From a virus: DNA of 64,000 nucleotides. Both the position numbers and the translations under genes were made by a program. Where the stretch lies: IMG/VR virus record IMGVR_UViG_3300042465_003568, positions 1 to 64,000 of that record, one strand, 5' to 3'. The notes below the pieces were generated by a model. That model made no database searches, was not told the origin of the DNA, and saw only the letters and a list, made by a program, of their open reading frames with translations. Shown piece by piece: positions 7,347 to 15,407 of the stretch. Position 1 is the stretch's first letter. Every line of letters begins with the position of its first letter.

Positions 7347-7661
7347 TTAATAACCATATTTGTTTATAAGCCTATCAATTATCTCTTGATCTGACTTATC
7401 TATTGAGCCTCTACTATGTAGTTTTTTTATGTATTCAATATGCTTTTCTACTACAGGCTTATTTGAACTATTTCTAACTATTGCTAGTTTATATTCTTGA
7501 GTGAGGACTTCTTTTAATATCTGAACTTTCTTAATGTAGTCTGGAGTTATTAACTTGATTTCTTTGTCTTTAGCTTTCTTATCAAAATGTTCTTTATGTT
7601 CCATTGCTTTTACTAACATATCAGCCATTTTGTTTAAAGAAAGTTTGTTGATACTCATCAC
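7347..7661 (-). CDS. Hypothetical basic helical protein
   Basis: 104 residues, beginning MMSINKLSLNKMADMLVKAM, Lys-rich and helical, with no motif I recognise. The start overlaps the stop of the upstream gene (ATGA). It is the last gene before the 25-bp repeat array, so the repeats could also help end its transcript. Confidence 0.6.
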   Translation of the reverse strand: MMSINKLSLNKMADMLVKAMEHKEHFDKKAKDKEIKLITPDYIKKVQILKEVLTQEYKLAIVRNSSNKPVVEKHIEYIKKLHSRGSIDKSDQEIIDRLINKYGY

Positions 7662-7948
7662 TCCTTGTTTTTAATCATGTAAGTAAAGATAGTCTTTTGT
7701 AATGAATTTAAAACCTCTGTATTTTCTTTTATAAGATCTGCAAGTCTATCTCTTTCTTCTATCAACAGTTGCATCATTTCTTCTTGCATTCTATCTACCT
7801 TTTGCTCTAATGCATCATTCTTTGCTACTAATCTTTGATATTGTATCCAAGCAAAATATCCTAGTAAAAAAGCTAGCAATCCTAATATTCCATATTCCAT
7901 GGCATGAGACTCTAATATATCCATTTTTATGTCTTGTAGTAATACCAT
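7658..7948 (-). CDS. Membrane-anchored coiled-coil protein
   Basis: 96 residues. One transmembrane segment at about 19-36 (GILGLLAFLLGYFAWIQY) is followed by a coiled coil (about 40-80, ALEQKVDRMQEEMMQLL). This one-helix-plus-coil layout is seen in spanin-like or holin-accessory proteins, but there is no specific family match. It is coupled to both neighbours (1-base gap upstream, 4-base overlap downstream). Confidence 0.6.
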   Translation of the reverse strand: MVLLQDIKMDILESHAMEYGILGLLAFLLGYFAWIQYQRLVAKNDALEQKVDRMQEEMMQLLIEERDRLADLIKENTEVLNSLQKTIFTYMIKNKE

Positions 7949-7949
7949 C

Positions 7950-8162
7950 TTAGTTTACCGCTGAAAATCTTTTATATAATAATTCTTCCCATGATTCTGC
8001 ATAAATTAATAGATTCTCATATTTAGAGTCTATTACTTTATACTCTAATAACTCAGTCATAATCTGAACCCAGGTTTCTCTTGAATTTACATATAAAAGA
8101 GGGTGAATGCCACTAGGTATTTTTATGTCGGCTACTTCGTCTAATACGTCATAGTATAACAT
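7950..8162 (-). CDS. Hypothetical acidic protein
   Basis: 70 residues, acidic, aromatic-rich (YAESWEELLYKRF), no motif recognised. The start is preceded by an ATATTTATTAAC box that also occurs, with one or two changes, directly before the genes starting at 51221 and 60340. It may be a promoter or a start-site signal. Confidence 0.6.
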   Translation of the reverse strand: MLYYDVLDEVADIKIPSGIHPLLYVNSRETWVQIMTELLEYKVIDSKYENLLIYAESWEELLYKRFSAVN

Positions 8163-8180
8163 GTTAATAAATATTTTAGT

Positions 8181-8570
8181 TTACTTAAAAGATTCTATAT
8201 TGAAGACTTCTTTAAGACATTTTTTAGTGTCTTTTTTTGCCACTCTATGAGCTTCTATTTCCATTGGATTTTTATCATCTGATAAATATAAAGCTAAGAT
8301 CTGGTAATGCCGCATGTTCTGTTTATAGTGAGTATACTCATGTATGATGCTATTGGCTAATTCGTACAACGTTTGATGCTGGTTTTTATCTATAAATATA
8401 ATAGAGTCAATCTCATCATAGTATGCCATGCAACCTTCTGTATAATAGTCAGACTTTCTGAACTCTAGATACGGGAATTCTCTATTGAACTTTGATTTAC
8501 CATAAGTTTTTAAGCACCATTCTAACATCTTAGTGGCGTGACCTCTTGTAATCTTTAATGGTTCATTCAT
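8181..8570 (-). CDS. HExxH zinc metallopeptidase-like protein
   Basis: 129 residues with IIHEYTHYKQN at about residues 77-87. This is the HExxH zinc motif in its HEYTHYxQ form, seen in SprT-like and related phage metallopeptidases. An upstream MAYYDEIDSIIFID segment is consistent with the preceding strand of a zincin fold. It could cleave protein or act as a DNA-protein crosslink protease; the substrate is unknown. It sits two bases after a second HExxH gene. Confidence 0.65.
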   Translation of the reverse strand: MNEPLKITRGHATKMLEWCLKTYGKSKFNREFPYLEFRKSDYYTEGCMAYYDEIDSIIFIDKNQHQTLYELANSIIHEYTHYKQNMRHYQILALYLSDDKNPMEIEAHRVAKKDTKKCLKEVFNIESFK

Positions 8571-8572
8571 AA

Positions 8573-9166
8573 CTATAATCCTTCTTGTTCAAATACTTTT
8601 TCTATTCTTTTTGGCATTGTAGAGTAATCTTTCATGAAATACCTAGGCATCTTTTCTATGATCTTTATATTACTATATGGACTATTTTTTGGAGTGCACC
8701 ATTTTCTAGTGGCTAATAATCTACTATAAAAAAAGACATAGGCATTGGCTTTCTTTATATAGTTGTCTATATCTATGTTCAGATCAAACTTCTTTATAAT
8801 CTTAACCGCTCTCTTCTCATTGTCTAATTCTAGGCTTCTGCATACATCTAAATGTTTTTTAATATTAGGAACTTCTTCTCCACCCAACCAAGCATCTACC
8901 AAAGGCATAGATACACCTACAGATTGCCATAGATCTGTATTCTCTTTCCACTGGGTAAAGTGTCCAAATTCATGTGCTAATATCTCTAGTGAGTCAGGTC
9001 TGTTCATAGAACATACTAAAGTCGGTATTTCCTCATCAAAATATCCGGAACACTTTATATTTCCTGAAAGCTTAACATACTTTGTATTTCGTAGATCACA
9101 TTTAACTCCGTATTCTTTACATTCAGACTTAACATATTTTATGAAGTCTTTAGATTTTTTATTCAT
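8573..9166 (-). CDS. HExxH zinc metallopeptidase-like protein
   Basis: 197 residues with ILAHEFGHFTQW at about 62-73, the classic HExxHxxQ-type zinc helix; a Glu/Asp-rich segment (SLELDNEKRAVK, about 111-122) could give the third ligand. Such domains occur in ImmA/IrrE-type regulators and in phage proteases. The pairing with another HExxH gene downstream suggests related but distinct jobs. Cytoplasmic; target unknown. Confidence 0.7.
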   Translation of the reverse strand: MNKKSKDFIKYVKSECKEYGVKCDLRNTKYVKLSGNIKCSGYFDEEIPTLVCSMNRPDSLEILAHEFGHFTQWKENTDLWQSVGVSMPLVDAWLGGEEVPNIKKHLDVCRSLELDNEKRAVKIIKKFDLNIDIDNYIKKANAYVFFYSRLLATRKWCTPKNSPYSNIKIIEKMPRYFMKDYSTMPKRIEKVFEQEGL

Positions 9167-9194
9167 AGTATACGGTTTATTGGTTAATGTATCT

Positions 9195-9518
9195 CTATGA
9201 TAAATATGAAGACTTGATATCCTCTACATGTTTACAAGATCTTTTGTTGCCAGAGAATTTAAAAGAGTGGCAATTGCAAGACCAATTACCGTTATACAAT
9301 TCTACTTCATACTTTCTTCCGCCTGACCCATCTATATCCCAAGTCACGTCAATTTTAAACACTTCGTTCTTTCCACCAGGATACGGCCTTCTGAACCACT
9401 TGAGATCGTTTCTAGTAGTTCCACTTGGAAGATCTGTCCGGCCTCTATCGTCGATCACATACGGGCCCGACTTATCTATCCAGAAAAAAGGTGCCTTGAA
9501 GCTGTGTATAATTACCAT
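9195..9518 (-). CDS. SWIM zinc-finger protein
   Basis: 107 residues. The C-terminal part has WSCNC...SCKHVEDI (about 80-99), the CxC(n)CxH pattern of the SWIM zinc finger, a small DNA- or protein-binding module. The N-terminal 70 residues form a beta-rich domain (SGPYVIDDRGRTDLP). SWIM proteins in phages are uncharacterised. The 3' end of the upstream gene overlaps its start by a few bases. Confidence 0.65.
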   Translation of the reverse strand: MVIIHSFKAPFFWIDKSGPYVIDDRGRTDLPSGTTRNDLKWFRRPYPGGKNEVFKIDVTWDIDGSGGRKYEVELYNGNWSCNCHSFKFSGNKRSCKHVEDIKSSYLS

Positions 9519-9739
9519 AGGTCTGCTAATATAAGGTTTTTTATTCTGTCTACAAAATTTACCTTCTTAGTAGGTCGAAAGACTTTTTGAAAGTCATATT
9601 GTAAATTCATAAAGTATGCCCTATTGTCATTACTATATTTTTCTATTCTACTACCTACTTTGTAGATCTCGAACCACTCGTTAGTTTCGATTAGTTTTTC
9701 TGGTATATATGTACTTTTGATTTTAAGCTTTTTACTCAT
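9512..9739 (-). CDS. Hypothetical protein
   Basis: 75 residues, basic, aromatic-rich (YFMNLQYDFQKVFRPTKK), no recognised motif. It overlaps the SWIM gene by 7 bases and lies two bases after the upstream gene. Confidence 0.6.
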   Translation of the reverse strand: MSKKLKIKSTYIPEKLIETNEWFEIYKVGSRIEKYSNDNRAYFMNLQYDFQKVFRPTKKVNFVDRIKNLILADLW

Positions 9740-9741
9740 AA

Positions 9742-9999
9742 TTAATTTATTTTCATGAATTCATTTAGATAGTGAACTGTTGAAGAATTGTTTAAATGCC
9801 ATTCTCTGAAGTACGAATCTCCTTCTTGATCATATAATATTTCTGAAGTATGTACTTCTGTATTAGATCCACCCTCGCTGTAAATAGTATAAGTCTTATA
9901 AGATACCTCGTCTCCAGAATTATTGATCATGATTTCCATACCGTGAGAATTACTAAGAGTCTTGTAAGCTTGTGGCTCGAACCATTGAATTGTTGTCAT
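9742..9999 (-). CDS. Hypothetical protein
   Basis: 85 residues, rich in Thr, Ser and Tyr, probably a small beta protein. It begins MTTIQWFEPQAYKTL. The ATG is preceded by the perfect AAAATAAAAGTT leader. Family unknown. Confidence 0.6.
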   Translation of the reverse strand: MTTIQWFEPQAYKTLSNSHGMEIMINNSGDEVSYKTYTIYSEGGSNTEVHTSEILYDQEGDSYFREWHLNNSSTVHYLNEFMKIN

Positions 10000-10011
10000 A
10001 ACTTTTATTTT

Positions 10012-10125
10012 TTATGTTGCAATAGCGGCTACTGCAAAAATTATTACTAATAAGATTAATAATACTACAGAATCTGAATCTTCTGACTCTGTTTGATCTT
10101 TTTTCCATTCTTTAAACGTCTTCAT
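10012..10125 (-). CDS. 37-residue membrane micro-protein
   Basis: ATG at 10125 (MKTFKEWKKDQTE) and TAA at 10012-10014. A charged N-terminal half with an acidic Ser/Asp run is followed by a hydrophobic helix (VVLLILLVIIFAVAAIA) at the very C terminus. The perfect AAAATAAAAGTT leader before the ATG supports translation. A tail-anchored micro-protein; role unknown. Confidence 0.6.
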   Translation of the reverse strand: MKTFKEWKKDQTESEDSDSVVLLILLVIIFAVAAIAT

Positions 10126-10130
10126 AACTT

Positions 10131-10496
10131 TTATTTTTTGTAACCAAATAATTTAGCATCGCTGTGTTCTGTTAGTATGTAGTCCACTTTAATGATCTTC
10201 TCTAAAGACTTTTCTGTTATTGTTCCTGTTAAACGATCTTCGATCATAACAGAGCCGACTCCATCATATATGTCTAAGTCTACGTCATTGTAATAAGCTT
10301 CCGCTTCTTCATAGGTATCAAAAACTAGAGTCTCTGAGCTACTATCGTTATCGAACCCATCTAACAATTGTGACTCTCGATCTCCGAACTCATCCACTTC
10401 ATTGTAATAAGGACTAGAGGTTACAAAAAACATGTTTGGCGTTTTACCGTCGCCTACGATCTCTGTTGCTAATGCTTTTGCTTCTTGATTTGTCAT
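10131..10496 (-). CDS. Hypothetical acidic protein
   Basis: 121 residues, acidic, beginning MTNQEAKALATEIVGDG. The second half has TYEEAEAYYNDV and a YxGVGSVMIEDR stretch; there is no known motif. The start carries the shared AAAATAAAAGTT leader. It lies in the operon-like run that begins at the second copy of the repeated promoter module. Confidence 0.65.
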   Translation of the reverse strand: MTNQEAKALATEIVGDGKTPNMFFVTSSPYYNEVDEFGDRESQLLDGFDNDSSSETLVFDTYEEAEAYYNDVDLDIYDGVGSVMIEDRLTGTITEKSLEKIIKVDYILTEHSDAKLFGYKK

Positions 10497-10522
10497 AACT
10501 TTTATTTTATATGAGGGGGTTT

Positions 10523-10861
10523 TTACAGATTTTGTGAAAGTAGATTATATGAGTGGGCCATATCTTCGTAGTTTGACATATCGCTATCGCTTTCCATAGC
10601 GCCTTTATACCACTTACTCATGTACTCGTCCCATGTCATGCGACCCTCGTCGTAAGCGATCTCGTCCTGTGTCATGTTGTACGGACGAGCAAAGATGAAA
10701 TTCTCTTTATCGATAGCGAAGTTGACTTGACAGTCGGGGTACATTTCGCTGAAGGCTTTGTGGTTGGCCTCTGCGATGGCATAATCGCCATTGACTTCGA
10801 TTGTGCTGTCAATGATTGTCTCGTGGGTAAGGTAGTCGAAAACGAAGATCTTGATATTCAT
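10523..10861 (-). CDS. First gene after second repeated promoter module
   Basis: 112 residues beginning MNIKIFVFDYLTHETI, acidic, aromatic-rich. Its DNA is visibly richer in G and C than its neighbours (CGCTATCGC, CGTCGTAAGC), hinting at a different origin or strong expression. It starts only a few bases downstream of the 54-bp element at 10869. No function recognised. Confidence 0.65.
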   Translation of the reverse strand: MNIKIFVFDYLTHETIIDSTIEVNGDYAIAEANHKAFSEMYPDCQVNFAIDKENFIFARPYNMTQDEIAYDEGRMTWDEYMSKWYKGAMESDSDMSNYEDMAHSYNLLSQNL

Positions 10862-10868
10862 ACTGTTG

Positions 10869-10922
10869 TTTGATTGATATATGTAAATCTACAACAATCC
10901 AGTGACATAAAAAAATATTTTT
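10869..10922 (-). promoter_or_regulatory. Repeated 54-bp upstream element, copy 2
   Basis: Identical to 7198-7251, then differing by one T in the T/A tract. It lies between the gene start at 10861 and the second repeat array. Conservation of order (gene, element, repeats, preceding gene stop) at both sites indicates a duplicated control module. The promoter role is inferred from position and the TAGATTTACAT box. Confidence 0.6.
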
Positions 10923-10941
10923 TAGTGTTTTATGAAAATTG

Positions 10942-11012
10942 TTGATTGAAAATCAATCAGTTATGCAATCTATTGAAAATCAATTAGTTATAAATGGTTG
11001 AAAATCAATCAC
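10942..11012. repeat. Three 25-27-bp repeats, locus 2
   Basis: Units begin near 10942, 10969 and 10994, with spacing 27 then 25. The core is ATTGAAAATCAAT(C/T)A(G/C)TTAT; unit 1 contains the palindrome GATTGAAAATCAATC. It is the same family as 7271-7345. The array directly adjoins the stop codon of the gene at 11013. Confidence 0.65.
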
Positions 11013-11771
11013 TTATTTACGGATGTCAATAAATTCATCTCCGTCATCAGGTTCTTTATCATCTAAAGGATTGTGATTTTTAAATAAAACATCTCCAGAT
11101 CCTTCGAGACCTAAGTTTTTTAGATGATTATAATAAAAATCATCAAGTTGATAGAATTCTTGTACATCCTCTTTTATTTCTGGAGTTTCTATAGGATTAG
11201 ATTCTACTCTCTGTATCATCCTGTTAGCAAAAGGATCTTCTACAAATAAAAAATAGCAATTATAGCAAAGCCATTGTAAGTTCTCTATTCTCCAATCGCT
11301 TTTCTTTGAGTTCTTAAAATTAAGAAGTAGTGGAACTTTTAAATCGGTTAATCTTTTCTCAGCAAATTTACAAGCAGAGCACTGATATCCAAGTCTTCCA
11401 TCTTTCATTAAAGCTTCTTTAAGCCTTACTATTTTTTTAGAATTGATAGGTTGATTCTCGACTAGCATTTCATCTAAATCTTTTTTCCAAATACCGCCTG
11501 CCCAGTTTTTAGGCATTCCTTTTCCAGACTGATTTTTGTGAAGTTCGAATAGACTTTTTCCTGACGCTTCGTCAAAAGTATTTTTAGAATACTTTTTGTA
11601 TGTGATATCTGTAATACCTAACCATCTCGCAGCTTCTTTATTACTACGAGTATTAGCCATTGCCTCTCTTAATTGAGCTTCTGTTAATTGTAGTCCTCTA
11701 TGCCACCAACTTTCAGGCCTTTTATCTTTGGCCATGTTATCTTTTGTAAAAAACGGAATCTTCTTAGTCAT
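11013..11771 (-). CDS. HTH plus degenerate HNH-type zinc protein
   Basis: 252 residues. Residues about 27-60 look like a helix-turn-helix (LREAMANTRSNKEAARWLGI). Residues about 128-180 carry two CxxC pairs (CSACKFAEKR and CYNCYFLF) joined by a PLLLNFKNSKKSDWRIENL segment, the layout of an HNH endonuclease. The usual catalytic His residues are not at their normal places (LNF for LDH, CYNCY for CxxCH). It is therefore probably an inactive or altered HNH protein, perhaps DNA-binding. The acidic C terminus ends beside the repeat array. Confidence 0.6.
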   Translation of the reverse strand: MTKKIPFFTKDNMAKDKRPESWWHRGLQLTEAQLREAMANTRSNKEAARWLGITDITYKKYSKNTFDEASGKSLFELHKNQSGKGMPKNWAGGIWKKDLDEMLVENQPINSKKIVRLKEALMKDGRLGYQCSACKFAEKRLTDLKVPLLLNFKNSKKSDWRIENLQWLCYNCYFLFVEDPFANRMIQRVESNPIETPEIKEDVQEFYQLDDFYYNHLKNLGLEGSGDVLFKNHNPLDDKEPDDGDEFIDIRK

Positions 11772-12171
11772 TTAACTTAGGATTTATTTGGCACAATAAA
11801 TTCCACAAATCGTATGGACTATTTAAGAAGATCTCTTTATCATCATCAGTCATGATAGCATTTAATGTACCATCAGAATTCATTCTTTCATATAGATAAA
11901 ATGAAATAACTTCCATACACTGTTTACCAAAATGCATATATAGTAGAGCGTCTATTACTGTAAAGAACTTTTCATCATAATTAGCAAAGTCTAAATTCAA
12001 ATCTGCGTACAATATATTTTGTCTAACAGTAAGTTCGTCTACATTGTTAATCAAACTAAAAAATAGCTCTCTCTTCTTATCTGAATTGGATTTCTTTTTT
12101 CTTCTTATTAGAGTTTTAGTTCCTAACATAGAGTCTACTCCCAACTGTATCTGCTTGAAATCTTTATCCAT
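11764..12171 (-). CDS. Hypothetical protein
   Basis: 135 residues, helical, with a basic N-terminal patch (IRRKKKSNSDKKRELF) and a hydrophobic middle (VIDALLYMHFGKQCM). Overlaps of 8 bases with both neighbours tie it to a three-gene unit (11013-12511). Family not recognised. Confidence 0.6.
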   Translation of the reverse strand: MDKDFKQIQLGVDSMLGTKTLIRRKKKSNSDKKRELFFSLINNVDELTVRQNILYADLNLDFANYDEKFFTVIDALLYMHFGKQCMEVISFYLYERMNSDGTLNAIMTDDDKEIFLNSPYDLWNLLCQINPKLND

Positions 12172-12511
12172 TTGTTTTCTTTTTGTTTAATGATAATTTA
12201 GATTTTAATTTATCATGAATGGAATGGATTAGATTCTTTATGTGATTACACATTTCATAGTCTTCGTCATCTACATACCAAACAAGGCAAGTCTCTAGTG
12301 CTTGTATCCAATTATTTTTATGGATCTCAATGTAATTGTTTGAATCATTGATCTCAAACAAAGCTGCATAAATCTTGCTTTGAACTAAAGCATCTTCAAT
12401 AGCAGTCGGAAGATGTTTTTTTAAAAGATCTTTTAGTATCTCTGATTTTGATACCTCACTAGCTGTAAGTAATTCTGGACTATTGAATATTGCCCTTGCC
12501 GTCTTTCTCAT
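12164..12511 (-). CDS. Hypothetical helical protein
   Basis: 115 residues, helical, beginning MRKTARAIFNSPELLTA and ending with a Lys-rich tail (SLNKKKTNG). An AGAGGGTT sequence before the ATG could act as a Shine-Dalgarno site, which is rarer here than A-rich leaders. No domain recognised. Confidence 0.6.
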   Translation of the reverse strand: MRKTARAIFNSPELLTASEVSKSEILKDLLKKHLPTAIEDALVQSKIYAALFEINDSNNYIEIHKNNWIQALETCLVWYVDDEDYEMCNHIKNLIHSIHDKLKSKLSLNKKKTNG

Positions 12512-12532
12512 AACCCTCTATTTTAAATTTTA

Positions 12533-12847
12533 TTATGCGCTTCCCTTAAGGATCTTCACGAGCATATTTGATATTGATGCAAGTGGAACAATAAATCCTA
12601 TAACATTTTTGTATGGATTTCTATCGTCGTAGTCAACCATGATACCAGCATCTCCGAATCTTTTTTGTAGTGCTACACTTATTTTAGTAGCTAATGCTTG
12701 TTTGTCTCTAGGATCTTCGAACTCTTGATCAAGAATGAACTGCATTTTAACTCCCTTCTTTGTAGGGTTTTCGTTTACATCGAATTGAAGTTGATACTTC
12801 TTTCCTTCTATTGTAATAGTATATAGTGGATTAATAGCTTGAGCCAT
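12533..12847 (-). CDS. Hypothetical phage protein
   Basis: 104 residues, compact alpha/beta, beginning MAQAINPLYTITIEGKKYQL and ending IPLASISNMLVKILKGSA... in a hydrophobic helix. It resembles small virion or scaffold components in general layout only. An ATATTTATATT box precedes it, and the glycan cluster ends just upstream, so it may have its own promoter. Confidence 0.55.
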   Translation of the reverse strand: MAQAINPLYTITIEGKKYQLQFDVNENPTKKGVKMQFILDQEFEDPRDKQALATKISVALQKRFGDAGIMVDYDDRNPYKNVIGFIVPLASISNMLVKILKGSA

Positions 12848-12878
12848 GGTTTTTAATATAAATATTAGTAAAAGTATG

Positions 12879-14165
12879 TTACTCTATAGTGAGTAGATTC
12901 ATATCGAATGGTGGGTTTTGAACTACAACTTGATCCTGAGCTAGGCTGACTACATTCAGGACATTAATTCTTGCTGCACCTAGTTCATATATTCCTGGTT
13001 CAGAAGGCTCTATAATGTCGCCCAAGCGCGTCAGGTTAGATAGGAATAAATCTTTACCTGGATCTACTATAGAACTAAAGTTCAGATCTATTTTTATATT
13101 ATAATTCTGCGGTTCTCCTATTTGATAGACTTGATTATAGTCTGTTATACTAAAGAATTTTTTAGACACTTCCCAGTCTTCCTTAGAGAATTTTAGAAGC
13201 TCATTGGCAACATCATGCTCTGTAGAATATAGATCTACAACAAGCTTTTTATCTTCTTTTGTTTGAAGCCAGACTCTGGAAAAGAACGGTTCTATTTGCA
13301 CTAGAAACATTGGACTAATCTTCATGTCGCTCTTTATAACAAGATCAATATCTAACTTGTTGAGCTTAACTTGTCCATGATTAAAGTTGCCCCACTTCTT
13401 AATGAACCTTCTGAGTTCAATACCATCTGCTATCTTCTGAAGTTCCACTCTCTTTTTAGCTTCCTGACTATTAGGATCAAACCAATTCTTTCCTCTAGAA
13501 CTTACACAAGTAAAATGGTAAACATTTGCTTCCCATGTTTGTAATAACTTAATGCCAGCATGTATGCATCTTTGAACTAAATCAGAGTCTTCTCTAGATC
13601 TTCTGAACCTAGTGTCATAGCCTCCAATACTTTGCCATACTTTTTTATAAAATGTTATTGGAGCAAAGAAGTATTCTGCAGATCTATTTGATTTTATAGA
13701 CTCTGAATACTTGTTCCATCTTTCCATATCAAATACAGTTGGATCTGTTCCAAAGTCTTGTGTTATAGTGTAATCTGAATATCCATGTAGTGGTGGTTCT
13801 ACTCTAGTTGCTGATAAGATGCAATTCTCTTCTAAATAAGATAATACGTTAGTATCATAATGAGGTCCAATTACCATGTCTGATTGTAGATAGCTTACGA
13901 TATCGTGTTTAGCTAATTCAACTAGTAGATTATTATTTCTAGCATAACCTACACAAGGATTAAGTTTATGAGTTATTATTTTAAGATCAAAGAAGTCTTT
14001 CTTAAGATTCTTTAAATACCCATAAACATCTTCATTGTCTGAATCTATAAAGACAAGTATCTCATGCTCCTTTTCATCTAGGTTATCACGAAGAGACTTC
14101 ATTAAGAGTTCTATATGATCTCTAGTATTTACAGATGTATTAATTATAAAGCTTATATTTTTCAT
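12879..14165 (-). CDS. GT2-family glycosyltransferase
   Basis: 428 residues. The N-terminal about 240 residues form a GT-A glycosyltransferase: VFIDSDNED (about 38-46) binds the nucleotide sugar and YLQSDMVIG (near 93) is the metal-site equivalent. FRRSREDSDLVQRC (about 187-200) holds the ED base motif, preceded by IGGYDTR as in galactosyltransferase-like GT2 enzymes. The C-terminal 180 residues are beta-rich and unassigned. It is the last gene of the glycan cluster and overlaps the epimerase gene by 26 bases. Confidence 0.8.
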   Translation of the reverse strand: MKNISFIINTSVNTRDHIELLMKSLRDNLDEKEHEILVFIDSDNEDVYGYLKNLKKDFFDLKIITHKLNPCVGYARNNNLLVELAKHDIVSYLQSDMVIGPHYDTNVLSYLEENCILSATRVEPPLHGYSDYTITQDFGTDPTVFDMERWNKYSESIKSNRSAEYFFAPITFYKKVWQSIGGYDTRFRRSREDSDLVQRCIHAGIKLLQTWEANVYHFTCVSSRGKNWFDPNSQEAKKRVELQKIADGIELRRFIKKWGNFNHGQVKLNKLDIDLVIKSDMKISPMFLVQIEPFFSRVWLQTKEDKKLVVDLYSTEHDVANELLKFSKEDWEVSKKFFSITDYNQVYQIGEPQNYNIKIDLNFSSIVDPGKDLFLSNLTRLGDIIEPSEPGIYELGAARINVLNVVSLAQDQVVVQNPPFDMNLLTIE

Positions 14166-14934
14166 ATTCTAATTTTAATGCTTGTTCAAATCCTATTAAT
14201 TTTAATTCCAAGTTTTCTAAGATTGTTGAATCACCGAAATATTCTTTTGTTGGCATAAATATATGAGGAGGAGCCACTACTTCAACTTCATAATCTCCTA
14301 AACTGTTAATTGTATTAGCTATTCCTCTAAGAGTTTTTTTATATTCACCGTAACAACAATCTATTTCTTTGGGTGGATTAGGATTATTAATGTAGTACTT
14401 AACCAAAGTCCATAGGTCTTCCATATAGAAGAAGTCCATGATTTTGTTTTCATTAATTTGTATTGGTTGCTTATTAATATAATTTTGAAGACTTGCTCTT
14501 ATGAATCTAGTTTCTAGTTCTCCGTCTCCAAACAAACCATATATCCTAATGTTATAAAAGTTGTCTTTATCAGACATGGATTTTGTTATGGCTTTTTTAC
14601 TAAGTCCATAAGGTTCATTTGACATATAAATTTCAGCACCAGATCCGAAGGTTATAAATCTACCATACTTATCTCTATGATCAAGTAGATTAAGATACAT
14701 TTTAATATTAGTATCCATAGCACCCCAGCCATCTTTTGCAAGTCTGCTGCCTCCCTTTACTGCACAATGAATTATTAAATCAAAATTATTATTGTGTTTA
14801 AAAAAGTAATCTACTTGCTCCTTGTTACTAAAATCAACGGCAGAACTTTTAGGAGTAAACACATCATGATCTTTAAGTTTCTTTGTTAAGAACTTTCCGA
14901 TCACTCCATTAGATCCTGTAATTAATATCTTCAT
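14140..14934 (-). CDS. NAD(P)-dependent sugar epimerase/reductase (SDR)
   Basis: 264 residues. The Rossmann motif GSNGVIGKFL is at 7-16 and the catalytic YGLSKKA at about 113-119; FGSGAE supplies the Ser region. Layout and length fit extended SDR enzymes such as GDP-L-fucose synthase or RmlD-type reductases that finish nucleotide-sugar synthesis. The substrate cannot be read from the sequence. The start overlaps the stop of the transketolase gene by 4 bases. Confidence 0.75.
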   Translation of the reverse strand: MKILITGSNGVIGKFLTKKLKDHDVFTPKSSAVDFSNKEQVDYFFKHNNNFDLIIHCAVKGGSRLAKDGWGAMDTNIKMYLNLLDHRDKYGRFITFGSGAEIYMSNEPYGLSKKAITKSMSDKDNFYNIRIYGLFGDGELETRFIRASLQNYINKQPIQINENKIMDFFYMEDLWTLVKYYINNPNPPKEIDCCYGEYKKTLRGIANTINSLGDYEVEVVAPPHIFMPTKEYFGDSTILENLELKLIGFEQALKLEYEKYKLYN

Positions 14935-15407
14935 CTCTTTAAATTAATGTAAGCTGCAGATTGTTTTGTTAAACTATAGTTGATTGCATTCACTAATTCA
15001 TCTTGATCAACAGGCTTAAACGTCTTGATATTATCAAAGTTTGACATGATTTTAACATCATCTTCTGACCAGTGGGAAAATCCTAAATATCCGTAGTCGC
15101 GATCTCTTCCTCCACCAATAACATTAACACAGATATTCTCATGATCTAAATAGTTACGAATCATTTCAAATGGTCTATATATAGCAAACGGAGTTATAGA
15201 ATATACAAAAGGTATCTTATCTTCCATAGCAAGACCTATTCCCATTCCTAACATCGCCATCTCAGAAGATCCCACGTTATAGAATCTATCTGGATATGTA
15301 TCTCTAACTTGATCCCATAGACCATAACCAAGGTCTCCTGTTATAAGGTAGATGTCTTTATTATTTGCCATTTCATTGAATAGCAATTGTGCAAAGTCTC
15401 TTCTCAT
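14931..15407 (-). CDS. Transketolase-like subunit, pyrimidine domain
   Basis: 158 residues, equal to the middle (Pyr) domain of transketolase. It carries VGSSEMAMLGMGIGLA at about 46-61, whose Glu activates thiamine diphosphate, and ITGDLGYGLW near 19. The transketolase C-terminal domain is absent. With the next gene it forms a split two-subunit transketolase, as found in sugar gene clusters where a two-carbon unit is moved onto a sugar. The reaction here is not known. Confidence 0.8.
   Translation of the reverse strand: MRRDFAQLLFNEMANNKDIYLITGDLGYGLWDQVRDTYPDRFYNVGSSEMAMLGMGIGLAMEDKIPFVYSITPFAIYRPFEMIRNYLDHENICVNVIGGGRDRDYGYLGFSHWSEDDVKIMSNFDNIKTFKPVDQDELVNAINYSLTKQSAAYINLKR

Noticed and set aside
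7271-11012. CRISPR array
   Set aside because: Repeats are adjacent with no unique spacers, imperfect, and only three per site.
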